DNA of 64,000 nucleotides from UBA2705 sp963977125 (lineage in GTDB: Bacteria > Pseudomonadota > Alphaproteobacteria > Micavibrionales > Micavibrionaceae). Shown one piece after another: positions 44,777 through 53,998 of the stretch. Position numbers and translations under genes: made by a program. Where the stretch lies: contig CAXBNJ010000001.1 in NCBI GenBank assembly GCA_963977125.1, forward strand, positions 591,405 through 655,404, read 5' to 3'. The notes beneath the pieces were generated by a model, which saw only the letters and a program-made list of their open reading frames with translations, searched no databases and was not told the DNA's origin. The number at the start of each line of letters is the position of its first letter. Position 1 is the stretch's first letter.

Positions 44777-44959
44777 ATGTTTGAAGATGAGCTTCCAAAA
44801 AACAATGCCGTGCAGAGTTTTCCTGCGCTTTTGGATAATATGTCCGTATCTGATCTGGCTGAATATATAGAAGATTTGCGGGCTGAAATCGCGCGCGTTG
44901 AACAAGAAATTGCCAAGAAAAATGCCGCGAGTAGCGCCGCAGATTCATTTTTTAAATAA
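44777..44959 (+). CDS. DUF1192 family protein, 60 aa
   Basis: This small acidic protein starts MFEDELPKN and has the family core MSVSDLAEYIEDLRAEIARVEQEIAKK, a short coiled coil, ending SSAADSFFK. DUF1192 is widespread beside DUF1013 in alphaproteobacteria and has no assigned function. Start preceded by AGGAGAGACCG. 3-Hydroxybutyrate dehydrogenase begins 26 bp downstream. Confidence 0.9.
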   Translation: MFEDELPKNNAVQSFPALLDNMSVSDLAEYIEDLRAEIARVEQEIAKKNAASSAADSFFK

Positions 44960-44985
44960 AGTTTAAATAAAGAAGGTAGTCAAAG

Positions 44986-45771
44986 ATGGGTTTACGCAAT
45001 AAAACCGCATTAATCACAGGCTCAACAAGTGGCATAGGGTTTGGCGTTGCGAAGCGTTTAGCGGCGCAAGGCGCAGATATTGTTTTAAATGGCTTTGGTG
45101 ATGCGGATGAAATAGAAGTCCTGCGCGCCGCGATCGTTAAAGATTATGGCGTTAAATGTTTTTATATAGCGGCTGATTTGTCATCGGAAGCAGGCGTAGA
45201 TGCTTTATTCAATGAGAGTAAAGAATTTTGCGCGGGCTTTGATATTGTGGTGAATAATGCGGGCATCCAACATGTTAGCCCAATCGTGGATTTTCCTGCC
45301 GATAAATGGCAACTTATTCAAGATTTAATGCTCTCTGCGCCGTTCCATATTATCAAACGTGCCGTGCCTTACATGCGTAAGCGGGACTGGGGGCGCATAA
45401 TAAATATCGCTTCGGTTCATGGAAAGGTTGCATCTGTCAATAAATCTGCTTATGTTGCAGCGAAACATGGCTTAATCGGACTTGGAAAAGTCGTGGCGCT
45501 TGAAACGGCACTGGATAAGATTACTTGTAATGCAATCTGTCCAGGTTGGGTGTTGACGCCGCTGGTTGAAAAACAAGTTGATTTGCGCGTGAAGCAAGAT
45601 GGTATGAACTGGGATGAAGCTAAATTGTCTTTATTGTCAGAAAAACAGCCCTCTGTTGAATTTGCAACGCCTGAACAAATAGGCGGGCTTGTTTCGTTTT
45701 TATGCTCAGCTGACGCCGATCAAATAACCGGCAGTGAACTCACAATTGATGGCGGCTGGACTGCCCAATAA
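44986..45771 (+). CDS. D-3-hydroxybutyrate dehydrogenase
   Basis: This 261-residue short-chain dehydrogenase interconverts 3-hydroxybutyrate and acetoacetate with NAD, typically when polyhydroxybutyrate is degraded. Cofactor motif TGSTSGIGFGVAKRLA is at residues 10-25, NNAGIQHVSPI near 90, catalytic Ser in IASVHGKV and YVAAKHG near 155. CPGWVLTPLVEKQ near 187 and the C-terminal GSELTIDGGWTAQ are typical of the enzyme. AAGG lies upstream. The gene is usually called bdhA or hbdH. No PHB synthesis genes occur in the window. Confidence 0.92.
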   Translation: MGLRNKTALITGSTSGIGFGVAKRLAAQGADIVLNGFGDADEIEVLRAAIVKDYGVKCFYIAADLSSEAGVDALFNESKEFCAGFDIVVNNAGIQHVSPIVDFPADKWQLIQDLMLSAPFHIIKRAVPYMRKRDWGRIINIASVHGKVASVNKSAYVAAKHGLIGLGKVVALETALDKITCNAICPGWVLTPLVEKQVDLRVKQDGMNWDEAKLSLLSEKQPSVEFATPEQIGGLVSFLCSADADQITGSELTIDGGWTAQ

Positions 45772-45819
45772 GTTTTAAATGAACAACGTTTTAGATTAAT
45801 AAAAAAGGTAATCATCACT

Positions 45820-46869
45820 ATGCGTATAGAAGAAGATATCAAGCTTGATTTTAAAGATGTACTCATTCGGCCAAAGCGCTCGACCCTTGCTTCACGTAAG
45901 GAAGTCGATATTCGCCGTAAATTTAAATTTAAATGGTCAGGCCACGAATTTGATGGTGTGCCGATTGTGTCAGCTAATATGGATGGCGTGGGTACCTTTG
46001 AAATGGCGCGTGCTTTCCACAAAGATGGTAATGGCCTATCCGTGGCGATTACAAAACACTATTCAGAACAGCAATTAATTGATTTTCTGAACACAGATCC
46101 TGCTGCCGCTAATTTTTGGTACAGCATCGGCGTTTCAGCAAAAGATAAAGAGAAGCTTGATGTTGTAATGAAGGGCGCGCCTGGAAAAATTAACAAAATC
46201 TGTATTGATGTTGCTAATGGTTATAGCGAATTCTTTACAAATTTCGTACGCCAAGCGCGTGAAGATTACCCAGATTTAACAATTATGGCCGGTAACGTTG
46301 TTACGGGCGAAATGACAGAAGAGCTGATTTTAAGCGGCGCTGACATTGTTAAGGTTGGTATTGGCCCAGGCTCTGTTTGTACAACGCGTAAAATGACTGG
46401 TGTGGGCTATCCGCAGCTTTCCGCGATTATTGAGTGCGCAGATGCTGCGCACGGCCTGTCGGGCTTTGTCTGCGCCGATGGTGGCTGTACTGTGCCGGGT
46501 GATTTAGCCAAAGCTTTTGGCGCGGGCGCTGATTTCATTATGCTTGGCGGTATGCTCGCAGGTCATGACCAATCAGAATTAGAGTTGATTGAGTTTGAAG
46601 GCAAAAAATACATGCAATTTTATGGCATGAGCTCAGACACAGCTATGAATAAGCATTCAGGCGGCGTTGCGAATTATCGCGCGAGTGAAGGTAAAACCGT
46701 TCGCGTCCCATATCGCGGTGATGTTTGCGGTGAAACACTGCAAAACCTTCTGGGTGGTGTGCGCTCGGCTTGTACTTATGTCGGCGCTAGAACACTCAAA
46801 GAATTGTCAAAACGCACAACCTTTATTCGTGTGTCACAGCAGTTAAACAATGTATTTGGTAGTGAATAA
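45820..46869 (+). CDS. guaC: GMP reductase
   Basis: This 349-residue enzyme reduces GMP to IMP and ammonia with NADPH for purine salvage. It has LDFKDVLIRPKRSTL at the N-terminus and IVSANMDGVGTFEMARAF near 50. The catalytic cysteine is Cys187 in KVGIGPGSVCTTRKMTGVGYPQ, and the ADGGCTVPGDLAKAFGAGADFIMLGGMLAGH block follows near 220-250. The lack of a CBS domain and length near 350 separate it from IMP dehydrogenase. It follows the hydroxybutyrate dehydrogenase gene by 48 bp. Confidence 0.95.
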   Translation: MRIEEDIKLDFKDVLIRPKRSTLASRKEVDIRRKFKFKWSGHEFDGVPIVSANMDGVGTFEMARAFHKDGNGLSVAITKHYSEQQLIDFLNTDPAAANFWYSIGVSAKDKEKLDVVMKGAPGKINKICIDVANGYSEFFTNFVRQAREDYPDLTIMAGNVVTGEMTEELILSGADIVKVGIGPGSVCTTRKMTGVGYPQLSAIIECADAAHGLSGFVCADGGCTVPGDLAKAFGAGADFIMLGGMLAGHDQSELELIEFEGKKYMQFYGMSSDTAMNKHSGGVANYRASEGKTVRVPYRGDVCGETLQNLLGGVRSACTYVGARTLKELSKRTTFIRVSQQLNNVFGSE

Positions 46870-46975
46870 TAACAATTTTTATTTCTGTTAATATTCTGCT
46901 GATAAAGTGGTATGTTAATGTTTGAATTAAAAATTAAGAATAAAACGCAGAAATAAGCAAAGAAAGTAAGCCATT

Positions 46976-47365
46976 ATGGATGAAATTGAAACACGCCTAA
47001 AAACCACCGTTGAGCAATGCATTAGCACATATAACGCGTGGAATGAGAAAAAAAGCGATGCAGACCTTAGAGGTGCATTGCAAGAAGCTGTCCATGAGCT
47101 TCGTAAAGTATCGGCACGTTTGGAAATTGAAATCGCGACAAGCGAACGCGATCAAATGACGCAAAAGCCAATACCTGTTCCACCGCATCGTTCAGCAAAC
47201 CGCCGCACGCCAATGAGCCAAAGCGAGAATGCGGGCAATAAAAAAGCCGCGCAACAACAAGCACAAACTCCTGAAATATCTATGGATAATATGGGTGGAC
47301 CAAAGACTGAAATTAAGCGTCGCCGCCGTACAGTACAAAAGCCAGCGGCTTCAAGCGGCGAATAA
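46976..47365 (+). CDS. Hypothetical protein, 129 aa, coiled coil with basic tail
   Basis: I do not recognise a family. Residues 1-60 are helical with a coiled-coil character (LRGALQEAVHELRKVSARLEIEI). The rest is disordered-looking, rich in Pro, Gln, Asn and Ala, and ends in a basic patch (KTEIKRRRRTVQKP). No signal peptide. AAGAAAGTAAG precedes the start. Its 3' end overlaps or abuts the beginning of the frameshifted secreted-protein gene, so the two may be coupled. The basic tail could bind nucleic acid or ribosome (weak inference). Confidence 0.65.
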   Translation: MDEIETRLKTTVEQCISTYNAWNEKKSDADLRGALQEAVHELRKVSARLEIEIATSERDQMTQKPIPVPPHRSANRRTPMSQSENAGNKKAAQQQAQTPEISMDNMGGPKTEIKRRRRTVQKPAASSGE

Positions 47366-47719
47366 ACCAATCCGTATTCTCGCACTTATCTTTATTTTGA
47401 TGACTATGCCTGCGCTTCCCGCGCAGGCAGACTTCTTGACGGGTGGGAGCTGTGAGTTTGTCGTCGCGGGTAATATAACTCGTAATATGTGGGGGCGATA
47501 TACTATTACACCGATCGACTCATGGGTGATAGATAAGAATGGGAAAAGAGGGGGGGGGCTTGCAAGCTTCTTGATGCAAAATACCCAAAAAAAGTCAAAA
47601 TATACGGCGATAAGCCAAAATCTATGGAGACAATTATACTGCATTATAGTTATGCCTCTGGAGATATGCGAAAAAAAAGTTCCATTAATTATGAGAGGTG
47701 GACGTTTGTCCAGCCTTAA
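47295..47719 (+). pseudogene. Small secreted protein gene interrupted at a run of nine G (frameshift or phase-variable)
   Basis: A signal-peptide-like segment (KPIRILALIFILM, cleavage after PAQA) is followed by about 40 residues starting DFLTGGSCEFVVAGN. At 47550-47558 there is a run of nine G. In the written frame the downstream sequence reads into a terminator hairpin and ends at 47774. Shifted by one base (equivalent to ten or seven G), the frame continues as ACKLLDAKYPKKVKIYGDK, with a normal composition, and stops at 47719, just before the terminator at 47740. The restored frame adds a second Cys to pair with the one in GGSCEF. The start codon is uncertain; GTG at 47295 is one choice. 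No family recognised. Confidence 0.65.
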
Positions 47720-47739
47720 TGGCAATCGCATGATATTCG

Positions 47740-47769
47740 AAACCAAGCATTATATGTTTGGTTTTTTTT
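47740..47769. terminator. Terminator between the frameshifted gene and the SGNH hydrolase
   Basis: AAACCAAGCAT pairs with ATGTTTGGTTT (one G-T pair) around a 3-nt loop, followed by a T-run. It lies 21 bp past the restored stop codon at 47719 and just beyond the convergent hydrolase stop. Confidence 0.8.
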
Positions 47770-48418
47770 ATTGAGGTAGCATGTCCTCTAACGCGTCAAA
47801 GATAATATCGCTCATTAAATCATAACCAGCACTATTCGGATGTAAGCCATCACCGAGGCAGCCTTGGAAAACTGCGTGGTCAATGGTGTTATAAAGGTCA
47901 ACAAAATTGTAGCCAGCGTCTGTGGCCTCGGCTTTAAGCATGTCATTATAAGCACTAATTGCAGTATTGCTTAAATCAGTGCCTTTATCATGCTCATCAA
48001 AAGCCCGCCAAATTTGTGGCATTGTGGCTTCATCCACAGGTGTAGGGCCGATAAAGATAATCGGGATATCGCGCCCTTGCAGCAGCATAAATATTTCCCG
48101 CCATGTAAATCTTGAATTATGCAGGTCAATTTTAGCGCCGCCGCGCTCAGGCCATAATCGGTAGGCGGTATCGTTTACCCCCGCGGCAATCACCAATATA
48201 TCAGGGTTGCGGTAAAAAGCTTCGCTGCATAAGCGGTGTTTTATATCAATGCTCGTATCACCAGCCACACCCAAATTAAGGATTCGAGTGGTCTCAACGC
48301 CTGAATCGCGCTCTTGTTTAGAGAGGCGCTCGGCTATGCGACCAACCCAGCCTATGCCACGCTCGTCGCCGACACCTTCGGTGATTGAATCTCCTAAACA
48401 GACAATGCGACCCGCCAT
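47768..48418 (-). CDS. SGNH/GDSL-family hydrolase
   Basis: This 216-residue esterase/lipase-fold protein has all four blocks: GDSITEG with catalytic Ser at 11, GVAGDTS (Gly block) near 50, AAGVND (Asn block) near 80, and DGLHPN (Asp/His block) near 193. No signal peptide is seen, so it is probably cytoplasmic, like the TesA/ArGDSL-type or uncharacterised GDSL hydrolases. The stop of pepN is 6 bp upstream, so it likely shares the aminopeptidase transcript. Substrate unknown. Confidence 0.9.
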   Translation of the reverse strand: MAGRIVCLGDSITEGVGDERGIGWVGRIAERLSKQERDSGVETTRILNLGVAGDTSIDIKHRLCSEAFYRNPDILVIAAGVNDTAYRLWPERGGAKIDLHNSRFTWREIFMLLQGRDIPIIFIGPTPVDEATMPQIWRAFDEHDKGTDLSNTAISAYNDMLKAEATDAGYNFVDLYNTIDHAVFQGCLGDGLHPNSAGYDLMSDIIFDALEDMLPQ

Positions 48419-48424
48419 ATGTGA

Positions 48425-51055
48425 TTAGCCTTTCAAGCTTTTGCTCGCGACTTCGAACACGTCTTTAGATAAGTCCTCAACAGCAAGAATGCGCTCTAGG
48501 CAGGCTTTAATCTTATCTTGGCGCGCCGTATCAAAACGCTTCCACTCACGCATTGGCGTTAATAGTCGAGAGGCGATTTGCGGATTAATATCATTGAGCT
48601 TGATAATAGCATCTGTCAAGAATGTATAGCCCGCACCATCGGCGCGATGAAAGGCTGTTGGGTTGCGCATAGCAAAAGCGGCAAATAGCGAACGAACCCG
48701 ATTTGGGTTCGCCCAATTAAACTCTTCAAGCGCCGAAAGCGCCTGTACGTCTCCAATAATGCTTGGGCGTACAGCGCAGGCTTGCAGGCTAAACCACTTA
48801 TTAACCACCAATTCATGGTCTTTGAAGCGTGTGTGGAAATCATCCATGCAAATAGCGCGTAAAGTTGTGTCGCTATCAATCAGCGCTGATAAGGCCCCCA
48901 TGCGGTCTGTCATGTTATGGGCGTTATTATATTGACTAGAGGCCAGCGTATAAGCGTTTTCGCCGTCATCTTTAAAGCTGCATAAATAATCCAATGCACT
49001 GTTTTTAAGGGCGCGACGGCCTGCAGCATCACATAATTTTAAATTGCTCGGTGTGGCTTTTAGCAAGTCATAGATTTCTTCCATGCTATCTTTTGTTGCC
49101 ACGGCAAGGTCGTTTTTGACCTGTTCACACGCCTCATGCAAGCGCACAGGGTCCAGTTGATCAAGGTGCTGCATAAGGTCGCCCATGCTTGGCAATGATA
49201 ATGCGCGGGCGAGTAAGGCGTAGTCAGCATTTTTTTCAAAGGCTTTATCCGCCAATAAGCTGAAGCTCTCAATGAAGGCAGTGTCAGTTTCGTGGTTCTT
49301 ATCTTGATAATGCGCAAGAATTTGACGCGTGGCGAGTTTTTGACCCGCTTCCCATTTGTTGAAGCCATCTTGATCATGCACCATAAGGAAGCGTAAATCC
49401 GCATCGCTTAAATCGGTTGTGAGCTTAATTGGCGCTGAAAACCCACGTAAGAGTGAGGGAACAGGTTTGGCGCTTATATTCTCAAAGGTAAAGCTTTGCT
49501 CTGCTTCTTTTAAATGCAGCATAATATCTGTATCGCCAGCCTTATTTAGCTTTATTTCATCACCATTATCAGAGATAAGTGCTAGGCGTATGGGGATATG
49601 CATAGGCAGCTTGTCGCTCTGCGCCGCTGTATCGGGGATATGCTGCGTCAAAGTAATCGTTAAGCTTTTGGCGGAAGCGTCATAATGGCTAGTGGCGTTA
49701 ACCTCTGGGGTGCCGGCTTGAGTGTACCATAGTTTAAACTGGGTTAGGTCAAGGCCTGAGGCGTCTTCCATACATTGTGCCCAGTCTTCACAGGTGACGG
49801 CTTGGCCGTCATGGCGTTTGAAATAAAGATCCGTCGCTTTACGATACGTTTCAGGGCCCATTAAATTATAAAACATGCGAATGATTTCAGCGCCTTTTTC
49901 ATAGACGGTCATTGTGTAGAAATTATTGATTTCAATGTAATTATCAGGGCGAATAGGATGCGCCAATGGGCTTGAATCTTCTGAAAACTGGAATTCACGT
50001 AAATGGATTACATCATCAATGCGCTGCACTGGCGCTGAATTCATATTAGCGCTAAATTCTTGGTCGCGGAATACGGTGAGGCCTTCTTTTAGAGATAATT
50101 GGAACCAATCACGGCATGTAATACGATTGCCTGTCCAGTTGTGGAAGTATTCATGGGCGACCACGCTTTCAACGCGTTGAAAGTCGCCATCTGTAGCGGT
50201 TTCTTCATGGGCAAGAATTAGAGCCGTGTTGAAAATATTCAGCGATTTATTTTCCATCGCCCCCATATTAAAGTCGCTAACCGCAACAATATTGAACAGA
50301 TCAAGATCGTATTCGCGACCATATTTTTCTTCATCCCAACGCATAGAATGTTTCAAGCTCTCCATAGCATGCTCGCATTGGCCTTCATCGCCATCGCGCA
50401 CATAAATACGCAATGTCACGTCACGCCCTGAGGCCGTTTTATAGCGGTCTTCTGTGTGAACAAGATTGCCTGCGACTAAAGCGAAAAGGTAGCAGGGCTT
50501 TTTCCATGGATCTTCCCATAAAGTGAAGTGGCGCCCTTCATCCAGATCTCCAGAATCGGTTAAGTTACCATTGGATAGCAATACAGGATATTTACGTTTA
50601 TCGGCCTCTATGCGTGTCGTGAAGGTCGCCATATTATCTGGGCGATCTTGGTAATAAGTGATGCGGCGAAAGCCTTCCGCCTCGCACTGCGTACAGTACG
50701 TGTCGCCAGATTTATATAGGCCTTCCAATGCCGTATTGGCTTCTGGTGATATTTTAGTTTTAATTCTGAGTGTAAAGCTTTGTTCTGACGGCGAAAATTC
50801 GATACTGCTATCTGTTATCGTGTATTGATCTTCGGTCATGGCTTCGTCATTTAATTCAATGAATACAAGCTGTTGGTGTTCGCCGTTTAAGTATAAAACT
50901 GTGGAGTTTACATCTTCATTTTTCTTATAGCGTGTCAGCGCCGTAACATAAGTGTGTCCATCAAATATTTGGAAGGTTAAATCGCAATGCTCTGCCATAA
51001 AAGCAGGGGCAACGTAATCTTTTAAATAGATAGTTTTTGGCGAATCTGTGCTCAT
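48425..51055 (-). CDS. pepN: Aminopeptidase N (M1 zinc metallopeptidase)
   Basis: This 876-residue cytoplasmic enzyme removes N-terminal residues from peptides. It has the GAMEN exopeptidase motif (FNMGAMENKSLN) near residue 262 and the zinc site HEYFHNWTGNRITCRDWFQL with the third ligand Glu in KEGLTVF near 320. The C-terminal alpha-solenoid domain is complete, ending with the RYDTARQ-type helix (here KRFDTARQDK). Length is that of E. coli-type PepN. GAGGTCATC precedes the start. A second, diverged M1 gene lies 51 bp upstream on the same strand. Confidence 0.96.
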   Translation of the reverse strand: MSTDSPKTIYLKDYVAPAFMAEHCDLTFQIFDGHTYVTALTRYKKNEDVNSTVLYLNGEHQQLVFIELNDEAMTEDQYTITDSSIEFSPSEQSFTLRIKTKISPEANTALEGLYKSGDTYCTQCEAEGFRRITYYQDRPDNMATFTTRIEADKRKYPVLLSNGNLTDSGDLDEGRHFTLWEDPWKKPCYLFALVAGNLVHTEDRYKTASGRDVTLRIYVRDGDEGQCEHAMESLKHSMRWDEEKYGREYDLDLFNIVAVSDFNMGAMENKSLNIFNTALILAHEETATDGDFQRVESVVAHEYFHNWTGNRITCRDWFQLSLKEGLTVFRDQEFSANMNSAPVQRIDDVIHLREFQFSEDSSPLAHPIRPDNYIEINNFYTMTVYEKGAEIIRMFYNLMGPETYRKATDLYFKRHDGQAVTCEDWAQCMEDASGLDLTQFKLWYTQAGTPEVNATSHYDASAKSLTITLTQHIPDTAAQSDKLPMHIPIRLALISDNGDEIKLNKAGDTDIMLHLKEAEQSFTFENISAKPVPSLLRGFSAPIKLTTDLSDADLRFLMVHDQDGFNKWEAGQKLATRQILAHYQDKNHETDTAFIESFSLLADKAFEKNADYALLARALSLPSMGDLMQHLDQLDPVRLHEACEQVKNDLAVATKDSMEEIYDLLKATPSNLKLCDAAGRRALKNSALDYLCSFKDDGENAYTLASSQYNNAHNMTDRMGALSALIDSDTTLRAICMDDFHTRFKDHELVVNKWFSLQACAVRPSIIGDVQALSALEEFNWANPNRVRSLFAAFAMRNPTAFHRADGAGYTFLTDAIIKLNDINPQIASRLLTPMREWKRFDTARQDKIKACLERILAVEDLSKDVFEVASKSLKG

Positions 51056-51106
51056 GATGACCTCACGTTTGAATAAAAAGACGAGTCTCTTTATACCAGA
51101 AACGAA

Positions 51107-53878
51107 TTAAGGGCTACAGCTAGGAGGCACATTATTTCCCGATTGAGCACTGTTTTTTTTAGCATAGGCATTCACCGCGTCTTTTACGGCTTCACGCAGC
51201 TGCTTGGGCATATTGGGCGTATTATGCACGCGCTCTAACGCTGTATACATTTTTTTAGCGGTTTCGCTATCAAAGCTGTTTAAAGTACATAATGTTCCGC
51301 CAATAGAGGCTGCGACTTCAGGGTTAAGCCCGCCAGCAATAATTGCCAAATCAGCAATAGCCTCATAGCCTTCACCATTTGGATTATGAAAGCTTTTGTA
51401 ATTACTGGTGAAAAACGCACTAATCATTTTGCCGTGATGGGGAATGCCCCAATCATAGCCATATTTTGGATTAGTGGTGAGCTCTTGCAGTAAGGCTTTT
51501 GGATCATCAGTGCTTTTTGCGGCTAATGTTTCAATGGCTTTGCGTATGCCATTAGTGTCTTGGCTTAAAAAAGCGACGCAATCATCTTCTATGCGCTGCG
51601 CGTCTTTAGGGTGCTTGGCTTCTAAGCGGCTAAGTAGTCCCAAAGCGCAAAGGCGATCATGGCCATTATTGGCCCCAGCATAGAGGTCTTTTATTTTATC
51701 AAATTCGGCCTCTGTGCCGATGCGCGTTGTGAAGGACAGCAATGTTGTCGCCAAAGCACGCTTTTGCTTGGAAGGTTTATCATCACTATAAGGGCCAGAT
51801 AAGGCGCTGCGTAAGGCGGTGTATTTGGTGTCCATCTCGCTATGCAAGGCGCCCGCAAGTTCATTGAGGTAACCATCACGCGCAGCACTTAAATGCACAG
51901 GGTTTGGCTCTTTGATTTGGCTGCGCAGCCCGCCACATGTACCGGGCACAAGCAGTTTAGCTAAAACATCAGGCGCAATATCGTCTCGCTCAATAAGGGT
52001 TTTAAGCGCTGTGATTAATTCAGGGGCGATTATAGGGGCTGTTTGGCCGTCTTTAAGCGCTGCGTAGCGTCCAAGGATTTCTTTCTTGTGGATGTCTTGA
52101 ATGATTTGCCCTTGCGTCACGCCGTCGCTTTCGGCCTGTAACAGGGCAAGCATTTGCGTGTTGCTACGATCATGGTTGATTTCAACCGGCGCTGAAAATC
52201 CACGATTTATGCTGTAAGCGGCAGGCTCTTCCGTCACATTAGGGATAATCAACACGTCATTTTCTTGGTCGAGTAAGAAAATTTGCTCGTGATCCATTTG
52301 TCCATCGATGCATAAGGCGATATTCAACGGAATAGGGAGCGGTAATTTATCCGCTTCTTTAAAGCTTTGATCGAGCGCTATAACATATTCATTGCTGTCA
52401 GCCTTGTATTGGCCTGTACTCGTCACGGTAGCGCGCCCGGCCTGTTTAAACCAGCGTGAAAATTTATCAGAGAAATCATAATTATAATGCGTTTCTGCGA
52501 GTGCTAGAAAGTCATCTATGCCAGCGTTTTGGTTATGGTGATTGCCGACATATTCTTTAACCAGTTTTGTATACGCATCATGCCCCATTAAGGTATGGAT
52601 CATGCGGAAGCATTCTGCGCCCTTGGAATAGGTGGTTGATGTGTAATGATCGCGCTCTGAGTTAAGCGCGGTTGGAATAGGGGGTAATTGCTGAACATCT
52701 TCGAACGGGAACTGGCCATTCACAACGCCATTCATATCATTCATGCGTACAACATCAGGGTCCGCGAGCATTGCGGCTGATGCAATTTGTTCCATAAAGA
52801 CGGTTTGGCCTTCTTTACAGCCAAGTTCAAGCCAGTTTTTAATGTAAAATGTATTGCCGATAAATTCATGGATATACTCATGAATAACCACTGACATGGT
52901 GTTAAAGATACTGGCATTGGGCACAAAGTCTTTATCAGTGGTGAAGTACCCAGCCGAGAACATCGCCATGCCTTTGGTTTCGGTCGCCCCCGCATTAAAG
53001 CTGGTCAGCGAGGTCAGGTGATATTCAGGCTTATCATAGATTAAGCCAAATTCTTTATCGAAATATTCCATACCGAGTTTAATGCCGTCAACGACATATT
53101 GATCTTTACCACGGTCAACTTCAGGCAGATGCGTAAATATTTTTACCGTGTGGCCATTGCTGAAGGTGTAGCCATATTCTTCGGTAACAAAGTTACCCGC
53201 TTGCACGCCCATTAAGTAACAGGGCTTAGGCTCATTATCTTGATAAGTGGCAAAATTATAACCATTTTTATCAGTGCCCTCGGCAACCTTATTGCCATTA
53301 GACAATAACTGATTATAGCCCTTAAGGTTTTCAGCGTCAGGGTTTTGCGCAATGGTCACAGTAAAGGTTGAGAGCACATCAGTGCGGTCTTGTACGGGGG
53401 CTATTTTGCGAAAATTCATGGTTTCGCCCTTAAAGAAGATATTGCCATCACTCATATAGAGGCCAACGCCCGTTGTATTGTGTTCTGGGTCAATATTCGT
53501 TTTAGTTTTTAAGGTGAAGCTGTTTTTGCCTTGTGGCGTTTTCAGCTTGATTTTATGGCTATCGCTTAAATATTCGTAATCTGTGCCAGCTTGCAGCGGC
53601 GTGCCGTCAATCTCGATGCTCAATAGGCTTTTGCTCCCAGTGCCTTTGGCGCGCTCATCAGCGCTGAGTTTGATGTCTTCAAAATCAAGCTCAATAAAGG
53701 CCGGCGCAGGCTCTGTTGGGAATTTATCTTTATAATGAAAACTGGCCGTGACATCCAAATCATCAATATCGTGAATGTGTAAATCAACGTCTATATGGTC
53801 AGGTTGGAACTTTACAGGCTGATTAAATAAGTCTTCATGTAGAGTTTTTGCTGAATTATCTACGATATCTTTTGGCAT
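51107..53878 (-). CDS. Diverged M1-family aminopeptidase paralogue (GATET in place of GAMEN)
   Basis: This 923-residue M1 protein resembles PepN along its length. The zinc site is kept: HEYIHEFIGNTFYIKNWLEL near residue 331, with Glu in CKEGQTVF exactly 18 residues after the second His. The substrate-amine-binding motif GAMEN is replaced by GATET (FNAGATETKGMAMF) near 296. The Glu remains but Met and Asn do not, so specificity may have changed. The N-terminal domain is somewhat longer (starts MPKDIVDNSAKTLHE). It is directly upstream of pepN, apparently a tandem duplicate. Confidence 0.88.
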   Translation of the reverse strand: MPKDIVDNSAKTLHEDLFNQPVKFQPDHIDVDLHIHDIDDLDVTASFHYKDKFPTEPAPAFIELDFEDIKLSADERAKGTGSKSLLSIEIDGTPLQAGTDYEYLSDSHKIKLKTPQGKNSFTLKTKTNIDPEHNTTGVGLYMSDGNIFFKGETMNFRKIAPVQDRTDVLSTFTVTIAQNPDAENLKGYNQLLSNGNKVAEGTDKNGYNFATYQDNEPKPCYLMGVQAGNFVTEEYGYTFSNGHTVKIFTHLPEVDRGKDQYVVDGIKLGMEYFDKEFGLIYDKPEYHLTSLTSFNAGATETKGMAMFSAGYFTTDKDFVPNASIFNTMSVVIHEYIHEFIGNTFYIKNWLELGCKEGQTVFMEQIASAAMLADPDVVRMNDMNGVVNGQFPFEDVQQLPPIPTALNSERDHYTSTTYSKGAECFRMIHTLMGHDAYTKLVKEYVGNHHNQNAGIDDFLALAETHYNYDFSDKFSRWFKQAGRATVTSTGQYKADSNEYVIALDQSFKEADKLPLPIPLNIALCIDGQMDHEQIFLLDQENDVLIIPNVTEEPAAYSINRGFSAPVEINHDRSNTQMLALLQAESDGVTQGQIIQDIHKKEILGRYAALKDGQTAPIIAPELITALKTLIERDDIAPDVLAKLLVPGTCGGLRSQIKEPNPVHLSAARDGYLNELAGALHSEMDTKYTALRSALSGPYSDDKPSKQKRALATTLLSFTTRIGTEAEFDKIKDLYAGANNGHDRLCALGLLSRLEAKHPKDAQRIEDDCVAFLSQDTNGIRKAIETLAAKSTDDPKALLQELTTNPKYGYDWGIPHHGKMISAFFTSNYKSFHNPNGEGYEAIADLAIIAGGLNPEVAASIGGTLCTLNSFDSETAKKMYTALERVHNTPNMPKQLREAVKDAVNAYAKKNSAQSGNNVPPSCSP

Positions 53879-53998
53879 GTCTTGGCGCTTTCTTCGTGCT
53901 TAATAAACAATAACTATACTCCCCATTATAAGGAATATAGTTAATATAGCATGAAAATATGCGCCTAAAAATTATTTCATAGGGGGTAATGTTGTTGG

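Noticed and set aside
47229..47774. 181-codon open frame taken as an intact gene
   Set aside because: The first third is an off-frame overlap of the 129-aa gene. The last third runs through a terminator hairpin and past the natural stop at 47719 of the shifted frame, so I treat it as a frameshifted gene.
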